Of a stretch of DNA of 20,143 nucleotides, positions 6,879 to 14,258 are shown piece by piece. Where the stretch lies: contig JACVRU010000011.1 in the NCBI GenBank assembly GCA_014534295.1, forward strand, positions 1 through 20,143, in the 5' to 3' direction. Position numbers and translations under genes: made by a program. The stretch comes from Thermoleophilia bacterium (GTDB lineage: Bacteria; Actinomycetota; Thermoleophilia; Gaiellales; Gaiellaceae). Each line of letters opens with the position of its first letter. The stretch's first letter is position 1. The notes beneath the pieces are model-generated. The model was not told the origin of the DNA. It worked only from the letters and a program-made list of their open reading frames with translations, and searched no databases.

Positions 6879-7067
6879 ATGGCCGAAGTCACACCGTTCG
6901 ACATCCAGCGTCAGCTCGGAGGCATGGAGTACCCCGCCTCGAAGCGCGACCTCGTCGACCAGGCTCGCGCCAGCGGCGCCGACGAGGCCGTGCTGTCGCG
7001 GCTCGAGTCGCTGCCCGACCGCGAGTTCGAGGGGCCCGCCGCGGTCACGAAGGCGCTCGGCGGCTAG
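6879..7067 (+). CDS. DUF2795 family protein
   Basis: 62-residue small protein. FDIQRQLGGMEYPASKRDLVDQARASG followed by LESLPDREFEGPAAVTKALGG is the usual shape of DUF2795 proteins, which are common in actinobacteria and have no known biochemical function. ATG 6879 follows the Nudix stop by 9 bp and has a G-rich ribosome site (GGGGGCGG) just upstream, so it is probably the third gene of the otsB operon. It ends 17 bp before the convergent polX stop. Confidence 0.85.
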   Translation: MAEVTPFDIQRQLGGMEYPASKRDLVDQARASGADEAVLSRLESLPDREFEGPAAVTKALGG

Positions 7068-7084
7068 CCGCTAGCTCCGGGCGC

Positions 7085-8791
7085 TCACCGGCGCGGCTTC
7101 ACGTCACGCCAGGGCTTCGTGTTCAGCACCTGGTCGGCGCCTAGCCAGGCCCGGCGCGCCTGGGCGACGCCCAGCTCGACGTTCCCGAGCGCGCCAACGC
7201 TGTGCGCGTCGCTGGAGATCACGATCCGCGCTCCCGCCTCCCCCGCGTTGCGCGCGTGCGCGTCCCGCAGGTCGAGCCGATCGGCCTGCGAGTTGATCTC
7301 CAGGGCCGTTCCGGTCTCCACCGCCTTGGCGATCGCGCGCTCGATGTCGATGTCGGCGCCGGCGCGGCGGTTCAGCTTGCGCGCGGTCGGGTGGCCGATC
7401 AGGTCGACGTTGGGGTTCTCCATGGCGGCCATGATCCGTTCGGTCGGGCTGCGGTCGAAGGCGGAGTGGAGCGACGCGACCACCCAGTCGCACGCCGCGA
7501 GGTCCTCGTCTGCCATGTCGAGCGAGCCGTCGGCGCGGATGTTCACCTCGACGCCCCGGAGCAGATGGAAGCGTCCCAGGCGCTCGCCGACCGCGGCGAT
7601 CTCCTCGGCCTGCGCCTCGAGCCGGCCGTCCCGCAGGTAGTGCGAGTGGTCGGTGATGCAGAGGTAGGCATAGCCGCGCGCCTTCGCGGCCTCGGCCATC
7701 TCCTCCACTGTGCCCCGGCCGTCGGCAGACCACGTGGAGTGCAAGTGCAGGTCCCCGCGGAGGTCGGAGAGCTCGATCAGCTCGGGGAGCGCGCCGGTCC
7801 GCGCCGCCTCGAGCTCGCCGGCGTTCTCGCGCAGCTCCGGCGGGACGAACGCGTAGCCGAGGAACTCGTAGACCGCGGCCTCGTCGCGAGTCGAGAACAC
7901 CTCGCCCGTCTCCAGGGTCGTGACGCCGTACTCGGAGATCGAGAGGCCCCGCCGCACGCCGTCCTCGCGCAACGCGACGTTGTGGTCTTTCGAGCCGGTG
8001 AAGTGCTGGAGGAGGTTCCCGTACGACTCGGGCGGGACCACGCGGAGGTCGAAGCGAAGCCCGTCGTGGGACACGACCGTCGCCTTCGTACCGCCGCGGG
8101 CGGCCACCTCTGAGACGAGCTCGAGCCCGACGAAGGCGGCGATGAGCGCCTCCGGGTCGGGGGACGTGGCGATGACGTCGAGGTCGCGGAACGTCTCCCT
8201 CCGACGGCGCACGCTGCCGGCCTCGGAGACGAGGTCGGCCGCCGGGTGCCCGCGCAGCGCCTCGACGACGGCGCGGACCGCCGGCAGGCCCTGGCCGAGC
8301 AGCGCGCGCTCCTCCGCGGGCGCCTCGACCTGGGCGGCGAGCGCGCGCAGGACGTTCTCCTCCGTCTTCGCGCCGAGGCCGGGCAGCGTCCGCAGCCGCT
8401 CCTGCTCGGCCGCCTGCCTCAGGCCCTCGATCGTCGTCACGCCGAGCTGGAGCCAGATCTTGGCCGCCGTCTTCGGGCCGAGGCCGGGCAGCCTCATGAA
8501 GAGCCGCACGTCCGGCGGGATCCGTTCCTCGCGCTGGGCGAGAGCGTCGATCCGCCCCGTCGAGACGATCTGGACGATCTTCTCCTCGATCGTCTTGCCG
8601 ATCCCCGAGAGCTCCTTCGCCTTCCCCTCGAGCGCGAGCTGCGCGATCGAGCCCGCGGTCTCGCGCATGCGCTGCGCGGCCCGCCGGTACGCGATCACGC
8701 GGAAGGCATCCGACCCTTCCAGCTCGAGGAGGTCGGCCAGGAGCTCGAACTGCTCGGCGACGTCCTGGTTGCGGGGGAGGGTCGAGGCCAC
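7085..8791 (-). CDS. polX: DNA polymerase X family protein with PHP 3'-5' exonuclease domain
   Basis: 568-residue bacterial family X DNA polymerase, used in gap filling during base-excision and other repair. Helix-hairpin-helix regions lie at about 55-68 and 98-142 (LSGIGKTIEEKI, LPGLGPKTAAKI, LPGLGAKTEENV). The nucleotidyltransferase core has GSVRR (192-196), DLD (Asp203, Asp205) and the third Asp in RFDLR (Asp248), so polymerase metal ligands are intact. The PHP domain has DLHLHS (347-352), TDHSHY (Asp381, His382), GVEVN (Glu415), His442, GHP (His467) and SDAHS (Asp528, His530), so the exonuclease metal site also looks complete. GTG 8791 gives the full pol-beta N-terminus and lies 9 nt from a TATCAT -10 on the same strand. 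Confidence 0.95.
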   Translation of the reverse strand: MASTLPRNQDVAEQFELLADLLELEGSDAFRVIAYRRAAQRMRETAGSIAQLALEGKAKELSGIGKTIEEKIVQIVSTGRIDALAQREERIPPDVRLFMRLPGLGPKTAAKIWLQLGVTTIEGLRQAAEQERLRTLPGLGAKTEENVLRALAAQVEAPAEERALLGQGLPAVRAVVEALRGHPAADLVSEAGSVRRRRETFRDLDVIATSPDPEALIAAFVGLELVSEVAARGGTKATVVSHDGLRFDLRVVPPESYGNLLQHFTGSKDHNVALREDGVRRGLSISEYGVTTLETGEVFSTRDEAAVYEFLGYAFVPPELRENAGELEAARTGALPELIELSDLRGDLHLHSTWSADGRGTVEEMAEAAKARGYAYLCITDHSHYLRDGRLEAQAEEIAAVGERLGRFHLLRGVEVNIRADGSLDMADEDLAACDWVVASLHSAFDRSPTERIMAAMENPNVDLIGHPTARKLNRRAGADIDIERAIAKAVETGTALEINSQADRLDLRDAHARNAGEAGARIVISSDAHSVGALGNVELGVAQARRAWLGADQVLNTKPWRDVKPRR

Positions 8792-8799
8792 CGTTTGGC

Positions 8800-8806
8800 G
8801 ATGATA
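8800..8806. promoter_or_regulatory. Overlapping divergent -10 elements in a 20-bp gap
   Basis: On the minus strand TATCAT (8801-8806, five of six bases of TATAAT) ends 9 nt before the polX GTG. On the plus strand GATGAT (8800-8805) ends 6 nt before the glycosyltransferase GTG. Neither gene has a Shine-Dalgarno sequence, so both transcripts are probably leaderless. Confidence 0.45.
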
Positions 8807-8811
8807 GGTGC

Positions 8812-9504
8812 GTGACCGCCACGGTCTGCCTGCCGACCTACAACGAACGCGAGAACCTCGAGCGGATGCTGCGCGCGCTCGGCGCCCGCGGCGTCCGCGT
8901 GCTCGTGATCGACGACGCGTCGCCCGACGGCACCGGGGAGCTCGCCGACCGGCTCGCCTCGGAGCTCGACTACGTGGACGTCCTCCACCGGCCCCGCAAG
9001 GAAGGCCTCGGCCCCGCGTACCTCGCCGGCTTCGAGCGGGCGCTGGCGGACGGGGCGGAGCTCGTCCTCGAGATGGACTGCGACTTCTCCCACGACCCCG
9101 CCGACGTGCCCCGGCTGATCGCGGCCGCCGCCGACGCCGACCTCGTGATCGGGTCGAGGTACGTCGAGGGTGGGGCGATCCCGAGCTGGGGGCCGCTGCG
9201 GCGGGCGATCTCGTACGGGGCGTCGCTCTACGCGCGGCTGTGGCTCGGCTGGGGCGTCCGCGACGCGACCGCGGGGTTCAAGTGCTTCCGGCGGGAGGTG
9301 CTGGAGCGGCTCGACCTCGACTCGGTCTCGGCGAAGGGCTACGCGTTCCAGATCGAGACGACGTACCGCGCCCTGCGGGCCGGTTTCCGCGTGCGCGAGG
9401 TGCCGATCGTCTTCGTCGATCGCGAGGTGGGCGGCTCGAAGATGAGCCGCGCGATCGTGCTCGAGGCGATCTGGCGCGTGCCGCTGCTGAGGCTCCGATC
9501 GTGA
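8812..9504 (+). CDS. Polyprenol monophosphomannose synthase-like family 2 glycosyltransferase
   Basis: 230-residue GT2 enzyme of the DPM1/Ppm1 type, which transfers mannose from GDP-mannose to a polyprenyl phosphate carrier at the inner face of the membrane. Signature regions are LPTYNERENLE (7-17), VIDDASPDGTG (32-42), the DxD-bearing MDCDFSHDP (88-96), GSRYVEGG, and the family-specific DATAGFKCFRREVLE and SAKGYAFQIE. There is no C-terminal membrane domain and no fused acyltransferase as in mycobacterial Ppm1, so this is the minimal catalytic form. GTG 8812 has no ribosome site and lies 6 nt after a -10-like hexamer. The stop overlaps the thioredoxin start (GTGA). Other GT2 donors or acceptors cannot be excluded. 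Confidence 0.88.
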   Translation: MTATVCLPTYNERENLERMLRALGARGVRVLVIDDASPDGTGELADRLASELDYVDVLHRPRKEGLGPAYLAGFERALADGAELVLEMDCDFSHDPADVPRLIAAAADADLVIGSRYVEGGAIPSWGPLRRAISYGASLYARLWLGWGVRDATAGFKCFRREVLERLDLDSVSAKGYAFQIETTYRALRAGFRVREVPIVFVDREVGGSKMSRAIVLEAIWRVPLLRLRS

Positions 9505-9773
9505 TCAGCGTCGTCCAGTTCACGGCGCCATGGTGCGGGCCCTGCAAGCCGGTCGCGCGGGCGCTGGCCGAGCTCGCTCCCTCGTTTCCAGAGGTGGCCT
9601 TCGCGGAGATCGACGTCGACGCGGACGTCGAGGCGGGCGTGCGGCACGACGTGCTCGTGCTGCCGACCGTCCTCGTGCTGCGGGACGGCGAGGTCATCGC
9701 CCGGCTCGACGGCGCCCGCGGCAGGGACGACTACGAGCGGACGCTACGCGAAGTGGTCCCAGCCGTGGAGTGA
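9501..9773 (+). CDS. Short thioredoxin-fold protein
   Basis: 90-residue thioredoxin-like oxidoreductase, shorter than the usual 105 because the first strand-helix unit is cut down. The active site is APWCGPCK (Cys12, Cys15) and the cis-proline is in VLPTVLVL (Pro55). There is no signal peptide, so it acts in the cytosol. GTG 9501 overlaps the glycosyltransferase stop (GTGA, 9501-9504), which indicates coupled translation. Its last 30 bp overlap the 3' end of convergent thiL. Redox activity is expected from the intact CGPC motif; the partner proteins are unknown. Confidence 0.9.
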   Translation: MISVVQFTAPWCGPCKPVARALAELAPSFPEVAFAEIDVDADVEAGVRHDVLVLPTVLVLRDGEVIARLDGARGRDDYERTLREVVPAVE

Positions 9774-10517
9774 GCCGAGGCCCTCGACACCCTCCCCCGG
9801 CTCGCAGCGACCGATGACCGCGAAGCCGTCCGGCTCCTCGACGGCCGCGAGCAGCTCGTAGTCCTCGCCCCAGCCCAGGTCCTCGAGGCCCGCCCCCGCC
9901 GCGAGCGGGACGCGCTCGAGGTCGATCACGCAGCGGACGCCGGAGCGGACGGCGATGTGTCCCGCGTCGCGGGCGAGCCCGTCCGAGAGGTCGAGCATCG
10001 CGTGCGCGTGGCGTGCGAGCCGGACGCCCTCCTCGACCCGGAGCGGCGGGCGCACCGGCTTCCCCCCGAGGGGGCCCGTGACGACGAGCAGGTCGCCGGG
10101 CCGCGCGCCGCCGCGGCCGGGGACGCGGTCGGCCTTGCCCAGCGCCGCCACGGCGACGACCACCGTCCCGGAGCGGGACGTGTCACCGCCGACCACGGGT
10201 ACGCCGGCCTCGCGGATCCCCTCGTAGAGCTCGTAGACGGCATCCGCGGTCGTCTCCGGCGGAAGCGCCAAAGCGACGAGGATCCCGAGCGGGCGCGCCC
10301 CCGAGGCCGCCAGGTCGCTGACGTTCACCGCCGCCGCCCGGAAGCCCAGGTCGCGCCAGGAGATCTCAGGCAGACTGAAGTGCACGTCCTCGACGAGGAC
10401 GTCCTGCGTGGCGACGAGGCCGCCGACCTGCGCGGCGTCGTCCGCGATGTCCACGGCCAGCCCCCGCCGCTCGAGCTCGGCCAGCAGGCCGAGCTCACCC
10501 AGCTCAGACAGGCGCAC
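9744..10517 (-). CDS. thiL: Thiamine-monophosphate kinase, shortened form
   Basis: Phosphorylates thiamine monophosphate to thiamine pyrophosphate, the final biosynthetic step. At 257 residues it is clearly shorter than the usual 310-330. Recognisable parts are ADDAAQV (25-31; usually GDDAA), LVEDVHF (41-47), VNVSDLAASGA (64-74), GGDTSRS (110-116), TGPLGG (147-152), LDLSDGLARDAGH (175-187) and GEDYELL (217-223). The missing length is mainly between TGPLGG and the RPP segment, where about 25-30 residues found in other ThiL proteins are absent. The GTG at 10517 overlaps the thiD 3' end by 14 bp, so thiD and thiL form an operon. It overlaps the convergent thioredoxin gene by 30 bp. Nucleotide- and Mg-binding residues look kept, so activity is likely. 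Confidence 0.88.
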   Translation of the reverse strand: MRLSELGELGLLAELERRGLAVDIADDAAQVGGLVATQDVLVEDVHFSLPEISWRDLGFRAAAVNVSDLAASGARPLGILVALALPPETTADAVYELYEGIREAGVPVVGGDTSRSGTVVVAVAALGKADRVPGRGGARPGDLLVVTGPLGGKPVRPPLRVEEGVRLARHAHAMLDLSDGLARDAGHIAVRSGVRCVIDLERVPLAAGAGLEDLGWGEDYELLAAVEEPDGFAVIGRCEPGEGVEGLGSLHGWDHFA

Positions 10518-11292
10518 GGTCCCTGAAGCCGAGCACGTCGACGGGCCCCTCGCCGGCGCCGAGCTCGGCCAGGCCGGCCCGCACCGCCGCGGACGCCGCC
10601 TCGGCCGCCCCGCGGGCCGCGTCCTCGAGCTCGTGGCCGCGGGCGAGCAGGGCGGCGAGCGTGGCCGAGTGCGTGCAGCCGGCGCCGTGCGTGGCGGCCA
10701 CGTCCGCGCGCTCGACGGGAATCTCGACGTGGCGGCCCCGGTCGAAGAGATGGTCGACCGCCTCCTCGCCGTGCCCGCCGGTGACGACGACTGCGGGGGC
10801 GCCGAGCTCGTGGAGCCGCTCCGCGAGCACCCGCCTGGGCGCGCCGGCGAGGCCCGTCAGCGCCTCGGCCTCCGGCAGGTTCGGGGTGACGACTGTCGCG
10901 AGCGGGAAGAGGCGGCCGACGAGCGTCTCCACGGCATCCGCCCGGAGGAGCTGCGCGCCGGAGCTGGCGATCATCACCGGGTCGACGACGAGCGGCACCG
11001 GGTGTTCGGCGAGGAAGTCCGCCACCGTCTCGATCGTCGTCCGCGAGAACAGCATCCCCGTCTTGGCCGCGTCGACGCCGAGGTCGGAGAAGACGGCCTC
11101 GAGCTGGGCGTGGATCAGGTCCGACGGCGTCTCGTGGACGGCGCTCACGCCGCGTGTGTTCTGCGCGGTCAGCGCGACGATCACGCTCATTCCGTGGCAG
11201 CCCGCCGCGGCGAATGCCTTCAGGTCGGCCTGGATCCCGGCGCCGCCGCCCGAGTCGGAGCCCGCGATCGTCAGGCAGCGCGCCACCGGCAT
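10504..11292 (-). CDS. thiD: Hydroxymethylpyrimidine/phosphomethylpyrimidine kinase
   Basis: Ribokinase-fold enzyme that phosphorylates HMP and HMP-phosphate in thiamine synthesis. From ATG 11292 it is 262 residues, the normal length. Key parts are LTIAGSDSGGGAGIQADLKA near the N-terminus, VDPVMIASSG, VVTPNLPEAEALTG, and the anion-hole/catalytic motif THGAGCTHSATLAALLARG (Cys about 206). An in-frame ATG 7 codons upstream (11313) would also work, but it falls inside the promoter region of the divergent gene and adds non-conserved residues, so 11292 is preferred. No ribosome site is visible; TAACGT on this strand lies 11 nt upstream. It is followed by overlapping thiL. Confidence 0.92.
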   Translation of the reverse strand: MPVARCLTIAGSDSGGGAGIQADLKAFAAAGCHGMSVIVALTAQNTRGVSAVHETPSDLIHAQLEAVFSDLGVDAAKTGMLFSRTTIETVADFLAEHPVPLVVDPVMIASSGAQLLRADAVETLVGRLFPLATVVTPNLPEAEALTGLAGAPRRVLAERLHELGAPAVVVTGGHGEEAVDHLFDRGRHVEIPVERADVAATHGAGCTHSATLAALLARGHELEDAARGAAEAASAAVRAGLAELGAGEGPVDVLGFRDRAPV

Positions 11293-11303
11293 GGCAGAGG
11301 GCG

Positions 11304-11313
11304 ACGTTACCAT
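11304..11313. promoter_or_regulatory. Overlapping divergent -10 elements between thiD and the next gene
   Basis: TACCAT (11308-11313, plus) ends 6 nt before ATG 11320, which has no ribosome site, so a leaderless mRNA is likely. TAACGT (minus strand of 11304-11309) lies 11 nt before the preferred thiD ATG, a little far for a leaderless start. The plus-strand element is the better supported one. Confidence 0.4.
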
Positions 11314-11319
11314 CGGCCC

Positions 11320-11600
11320 ATGGAGTCGGCGCTCCGGCGGACGCTCGCGGACGGCACGCTGGTCGCCGTCGGCGCCGCGATCGCGCTCGGGTGGGCGCTC
11401 TTCCGGGTCGCAAACGCGATCGGCACGCTCGTCGTCAGCGCCGTCTCCGCGCCGCCCTTCCCGAACGAGTTCTCGCGCGCGTATCCGCTCACCGCACGCG
11501 TAGGGGACCGCGTGCTCGTCTTCGGGCCGCTCCTGGAGGCGGCCTGACGCTCGGCCTCGTGCTCGCCGTCGTGGTTTGGGTCTACCGGCTGCGCCGGTGA
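11320..11600 (+). pseudogene. Two-TM small membrane protein gene with a -1 frame disruption
   Basis: As written, ATG 11320 gives 75 residues ending at TGA 11545-11547: MESALRRTLADGTLVAVGAA, a hydrophobic segment (about 12-43), then a loop and VGDRVLVFGPLLEAA. The frame one base back continues directly as LTLGLVLAVVVWVYRLRR and stops at 11600. Adding one C in the GCCTG at 11542-11546 joins the two into a 93-residue protein with two membrane segments and a basic tail. The rejoined stop overlaps the helicase GTG as GTGA (11597-11600), the junction type used throughout this window, which supports the joined form. The topology (TM, short loop, TM, basic end) recalls MscL-like channels, but I see no decisive motif. 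It may be an assembly error rather than a true pseudogene. Confidence 0.65.
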
Positions 11601-13837
11601 CCGTCGCAGCGGTCTGGGACGAGCTGCTCGGCGCCGAGGAGGTCGCCTACGCGGGCACGGCGCCCGCCCGGGCGGCGCGCACGGCGCCGATTCCCGACCG
11701 GCTCCACCCGCGCGTGCGGGCCGCGCTGGGGGGGCAGGGCCTCGACTCCCTCTACGAGCACCAGGCCGAGGCGTGGGCGACCGCGGCGCGCGGGGAGCAC
11801 GTCGTCGTCACGACGGGAACCGCCAGCGGCAAGACGCTCGCGTTCAACCTTCCGGTACTCGACTCCCTGGCACGCGACCCGAAGCGGCGGGCGCTCTACC
11901 TCTACCCGACAAAGGCGCTCGCGCAGGACCAGCTGCGCGCGCTCGGCGCCTTCGGGCTGCCGTGCCTGCGGCCCGGGATCTACGACGGCGACACGCCGGG
12001 CGAGGCGCGCTGGCGGATCCGGCGGTGGGCGAACGTCGTGCTCACGAACCCGGACATGCTCCACGTCGGCGTCCTGCCGCACCACGACCGCTGGGCGGAC
12101 GTCCTCCATAACCTCCGCTGGGTGATCGTCGACGAGGCGCACGTCTACCGCGGCGTCTTCGGCTCGCACGTGGGCAACGTCCTCCGCCGCCTGCGACGCC
12201 TGGCGCGCGTCTACGACGCAGAGCCCCAGTTCGTCTTCGCCTCGGCGACGATCGCCAACCCCGGCGAGCTCTCACGGGCCCTCGCCGGCGTGGACGCGAC
12301 GGTCGTCCGGGACGACACGGCCCCGCGCGCCGAGCGGACGATCGTGCTGTGGAACCCGGAGTTGCTCGACCCCGAGCTCGGTCAGCGGGCGAGCGCCCTC
12401 GGCGAGGCCTCCCGGCTCATGGCCGACCTCGTCTCGCGGGGCCGACGCACGATCTGCTTCGCGAAGAGCCGCAAGGCCGCAGAGCTGATCCACCGCTTCA
12501 CGGTCGACCGCGTCGACGCGGAAACCGGACGGCGCCTGGCGCCGTACCGGGCCGGCTACACGCCGGCTCAGCGGCGCGAGCTCGAGCGGCGGCTCGTCGA
12601 GGGCGACCTGCTGGGCGTCTCGGCGACGGACGCGCTCGAGCTCGGGATCGACATCGGCTCGCTCGACGCCGCGATCTCGGTCGGCTTCCCGGGCACCGTT
12701 GCCAGCCTGCGCCAGCAGTGGGGCCGCGCGGGGCGCCGCGGCCACGGGCTCGCCCTCCTGATTGCCTCCGAGGACGCGCTCGACCAGTACTTCATGCGCG
12801 AGCCGGAGGCGCTCCTCTCGCGCACGGTCGAGGCGGCGCGCTCCGACCACGCTAACCCGCGCGTGCTCGACGGACACGTGCTCTCAGCGGCCTACGAGGC
12901 GCCGCTCGACGACGCCGACCGGGCCACGCTCGGCGACGAGGCGCTCGAGCGCGCCGCCGTCCTGCCGGACCTCGCGCGCACGCCGGCCGGCTGGGTGTGG
13001 ACGGGCCGGGACTACCCGGCGGGCCGAGTCCCGCTGCGTTCGGCGAGCGCCGACTCCCTCGGCGTCGTCGACGAGACGACCGGCGAGACGCTCGGGCTCG
13101 TCGAGCGGGAGCGGGCGTACTCGACGATCCACGAGGGGGCGATCTACCTCCACCTCGGCGAGCAGTACCTCGTTCGCGCGCTCGACCACGAGGCGCGCGC
13201 AGCGCTCGTCACGCCCTTCGAGGGCGACTGGTACACGCAGGCGAAGAAGGAGACGACGACCGCGATCGAGGAGGCGTACCGCAACGAGCGACGGCTGGGC
13301 CTCGAGCTCTCCTTCGGCCGGGTCTCGGTGACCGAGCAGGTGGTCGGTTACCAGAAGAAGTCCATCCGCGATCAGTCGACGCTGGAGCTCGTCGCGCTCG
13401 ACCTCCCCGAGACGACCTTCGAGACGGAGGCGGTCTGGTTCCTGCCGGAACCCGCCCAGCTCGCCGGGCTCGAGGAGATGCCGCTGCTGCTCTCGAGCCT
13501 GCACGCGGCCGAGCACTCCCTGATCGCGCTGCTGCCCCTCTGGGCGATGTGCGACCGCTGGGACATCGGCGGGCTCTCGACGAACCTCCACTTCCAGACT
13601 GGCCGCCCGACCGTCTTCGTCTACGACGGGCATCCGGGCGGCGTCGGGATCGCCGAGCGCGGGTTCGACGCCTTCGAGGGCTGGGTCGGGGACACCGAGC
13701 GGTTGCTCGCCGGTTGTCCCTGCGAGGGCGGCTGCCCCTCATGCGTCCAGTCCCCGAAGTGCGGCAACCTGAACGAGTTCCTCGACAAGGCGGGCGCCTT
13801 GACGCTCCTGCGGCGGCTGCTGTCGAAAAACGGGTAG
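11597..13837 (+). CDS. DEAH-box helicase of the Hrq1/MrfA (YprA, DUF1998) type
   Basis: 746-residue superfamily 2 DNA helicase. The Q-like motif is YEHQAEAW (53-60), Walker A GTASGKT (74-80), DEAH at 179-182 (VIVDEAHVYRG), SAT at 216-218, and motif VI QQWGRAGRRG (about 373-382). The C-terminal DUF1998-type region has a five-cysteine cluster, Cys707-x-Cys709-x3-Cys713-x2-Cys716-x5-Cys722, likely a metal site. B. subtilis MrfA acts in repair of mitomycin-C damage and Hrq1 in crosslink repair, so a repair role is expected. A TTG at 11576 is in frame, but GTG 11597 is preferred because it forms a GTGA overlap with the stop of the preceding membrane-protein frame and removes a non-conserved leader. 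The end of the gene contains the candidate promoter of the following operon. Confidence 0.93.
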   Translation: MTVAAVWDELLGAEEVAYAGTAPARAARTAPIPDRLHPRVRAALGGQGLDSLYEHQAEAWATAARGEHVVVTTGTASGKTLAFNLPVLDSLARDPKRRALYLYPTKALAQDQLRALGAFGLPCLRPGIYDGDTPGEARWRIRRWANVVLTNPDMLHVGVLPHHDRWADVLHNLRWVIVDEAHVYRGVFGSHVGNVLRRLRRLARVYDAEPQFVFASATIANPGELSRALAGVDATVVRDDTAPRAERTIVLWNPELLDPELGQRASALGEASRLMADLVSRGRRTICFAKSRKAAELIHRFTVDRVDAETGRRLAPYRAGYTPAQRRELERRLVEGDLLGVSATDALELGIDIGSLDAAISVGFPGTVASLRQQWGRAGRRGHGLALLIASEDALDQYFMREPEALLSRTVEAARSDHANPRVLDGHVLSAAYEAPLDDADRATLGDEALERAAVLPDLARTPAGWVWTGRDYPAGRVPLRSASADSLGVVDETTGETLGLVERERAYSTIHEGAIYLHLGEQYLVRALDHEARAALVTPFEGDWYTQAKKETTTAIEEAYRNERRLGLELSFGRVSVTEQVVGYQKKSIRDQSTLELVALDLPETTFETEAVWFLPEPAQLAGLEEMPLLLSSLHAAEHSLIALLPLWAMCDRWDIGGLSTNLHFQTGRPTVFVYDGHPGGVGIAERGFDAFEGWVGDTERLLAGCPCEGGCPSCVQSPKCGNLNEFLDKAGALTLLRRLLSKNG

Positions 13838-13847
13838 CCCGTTCGTC
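13821..13847 (+). promoter_or_regulatory. Candidate ECF42-dependent promoter
   Basis: TGTCGA (13821-13826) lies 17 nt before CGTC (13844-13847). The published promoter of ECF42 sigma factors, as I recall it, has TGTCGA at -35 and a CG-rich short -10. The -35 lies inside the last codons of the helicase gene, and the spacer holds an inverted repeat AACGGG-TAG-CCCGTT around the helicase stop codon. A start about 7 nt after CGTC would leave a roughly 30-nt leader with the ribosome site GAGGAGG (13870-13876) ahead of ATG 13884. This fits autoregulation by the sigma factor encoded downstream. Confidence 0.55.
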
Positions 13848-13883
13848 GTAAAGTCGTAATCGACCTCAGAGGAGGAACGAGAG

Positions 13884-14258
13884 ATGCAGTTCATGCTCTT
13901 GATCTACGACGACGGACAGGCTTGGCAGGCCATGTCAGAGGAGGAGCGCAACGCCGTCATGGGCGAGTACTGGACCTACACGGAGGAGCTCCAGAAGTCC
14001 GGTGCCTTCGTCGCCGGCGACGCGCTCCAGCCGACCGACACGGCCACCACCGTCCGCGTGCGCGACGGCGAGCAGGTGCTGACGGACGGCCCCTTCGCCG
14101 AGACGAAGGAGCAGCTCGGCGGCTACTACCTCGTCGACGTCGAGTCGATCGACGAGGCGATCCACTGGGCGACGAAGATCCCGTCGGCCCGCTTCGGCTC
14201 GATCGAAGTTCGTCCAGTGATGGTCTTCAATCGCGAGGAGGCGCCGGCAGCGTCGTGA
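13884..14258 (+). CDS. DGPF/YCII-domain protein 1
   Basis: 124-residue YCII-related protein of the DGPF type. It has the MQFMLLIYDD first strand, a helical segment (MSEEERNAVMGEYWTYTEELQKSG) and the signature LTDGPFAETKEQLGGYYLVD followed by SIDEAIHWATKIP and SIEVRPV. The family is a small dimeric alpha+beta ferredoxin-like fold with no established reaction; it is found next to ECF42 sigma factor genes. ATG 13884 has a strong ribosome site (GAGGAGG, 7 nt spacing), the only strong one in this operon. It is the first gene behind the candidate ECF promoter and overlaps the next gene by 4 bp (GTGA, 14255-14258). Confidence 0.93.
   Translation: MQFMLLIYDDGQAWQAMSEEERNAVMGEYWTYTEELQKSGAFVAGDALQPTDTATTVRVRDGEQVLTDGPFAETKEQLGGYYLVDVESIDEAIHWATKIPSARFGSIEVRPVMVFNREEAPAAS

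Noticed and set aside
7064..7076. Repeated GCTAGC words at the end of the DUF2795 gene
   Set aside because: Two adjacent 6-bp words between convergent stops, too short to call an attachment site or terminator.
13845..13860. Tandem GTCGTAA words, as direct-repeat operator
   Set aside because: Only two short copies in GC-rich sequence with no known binding consensus; the region is better explained by the candidate ECF promoter.
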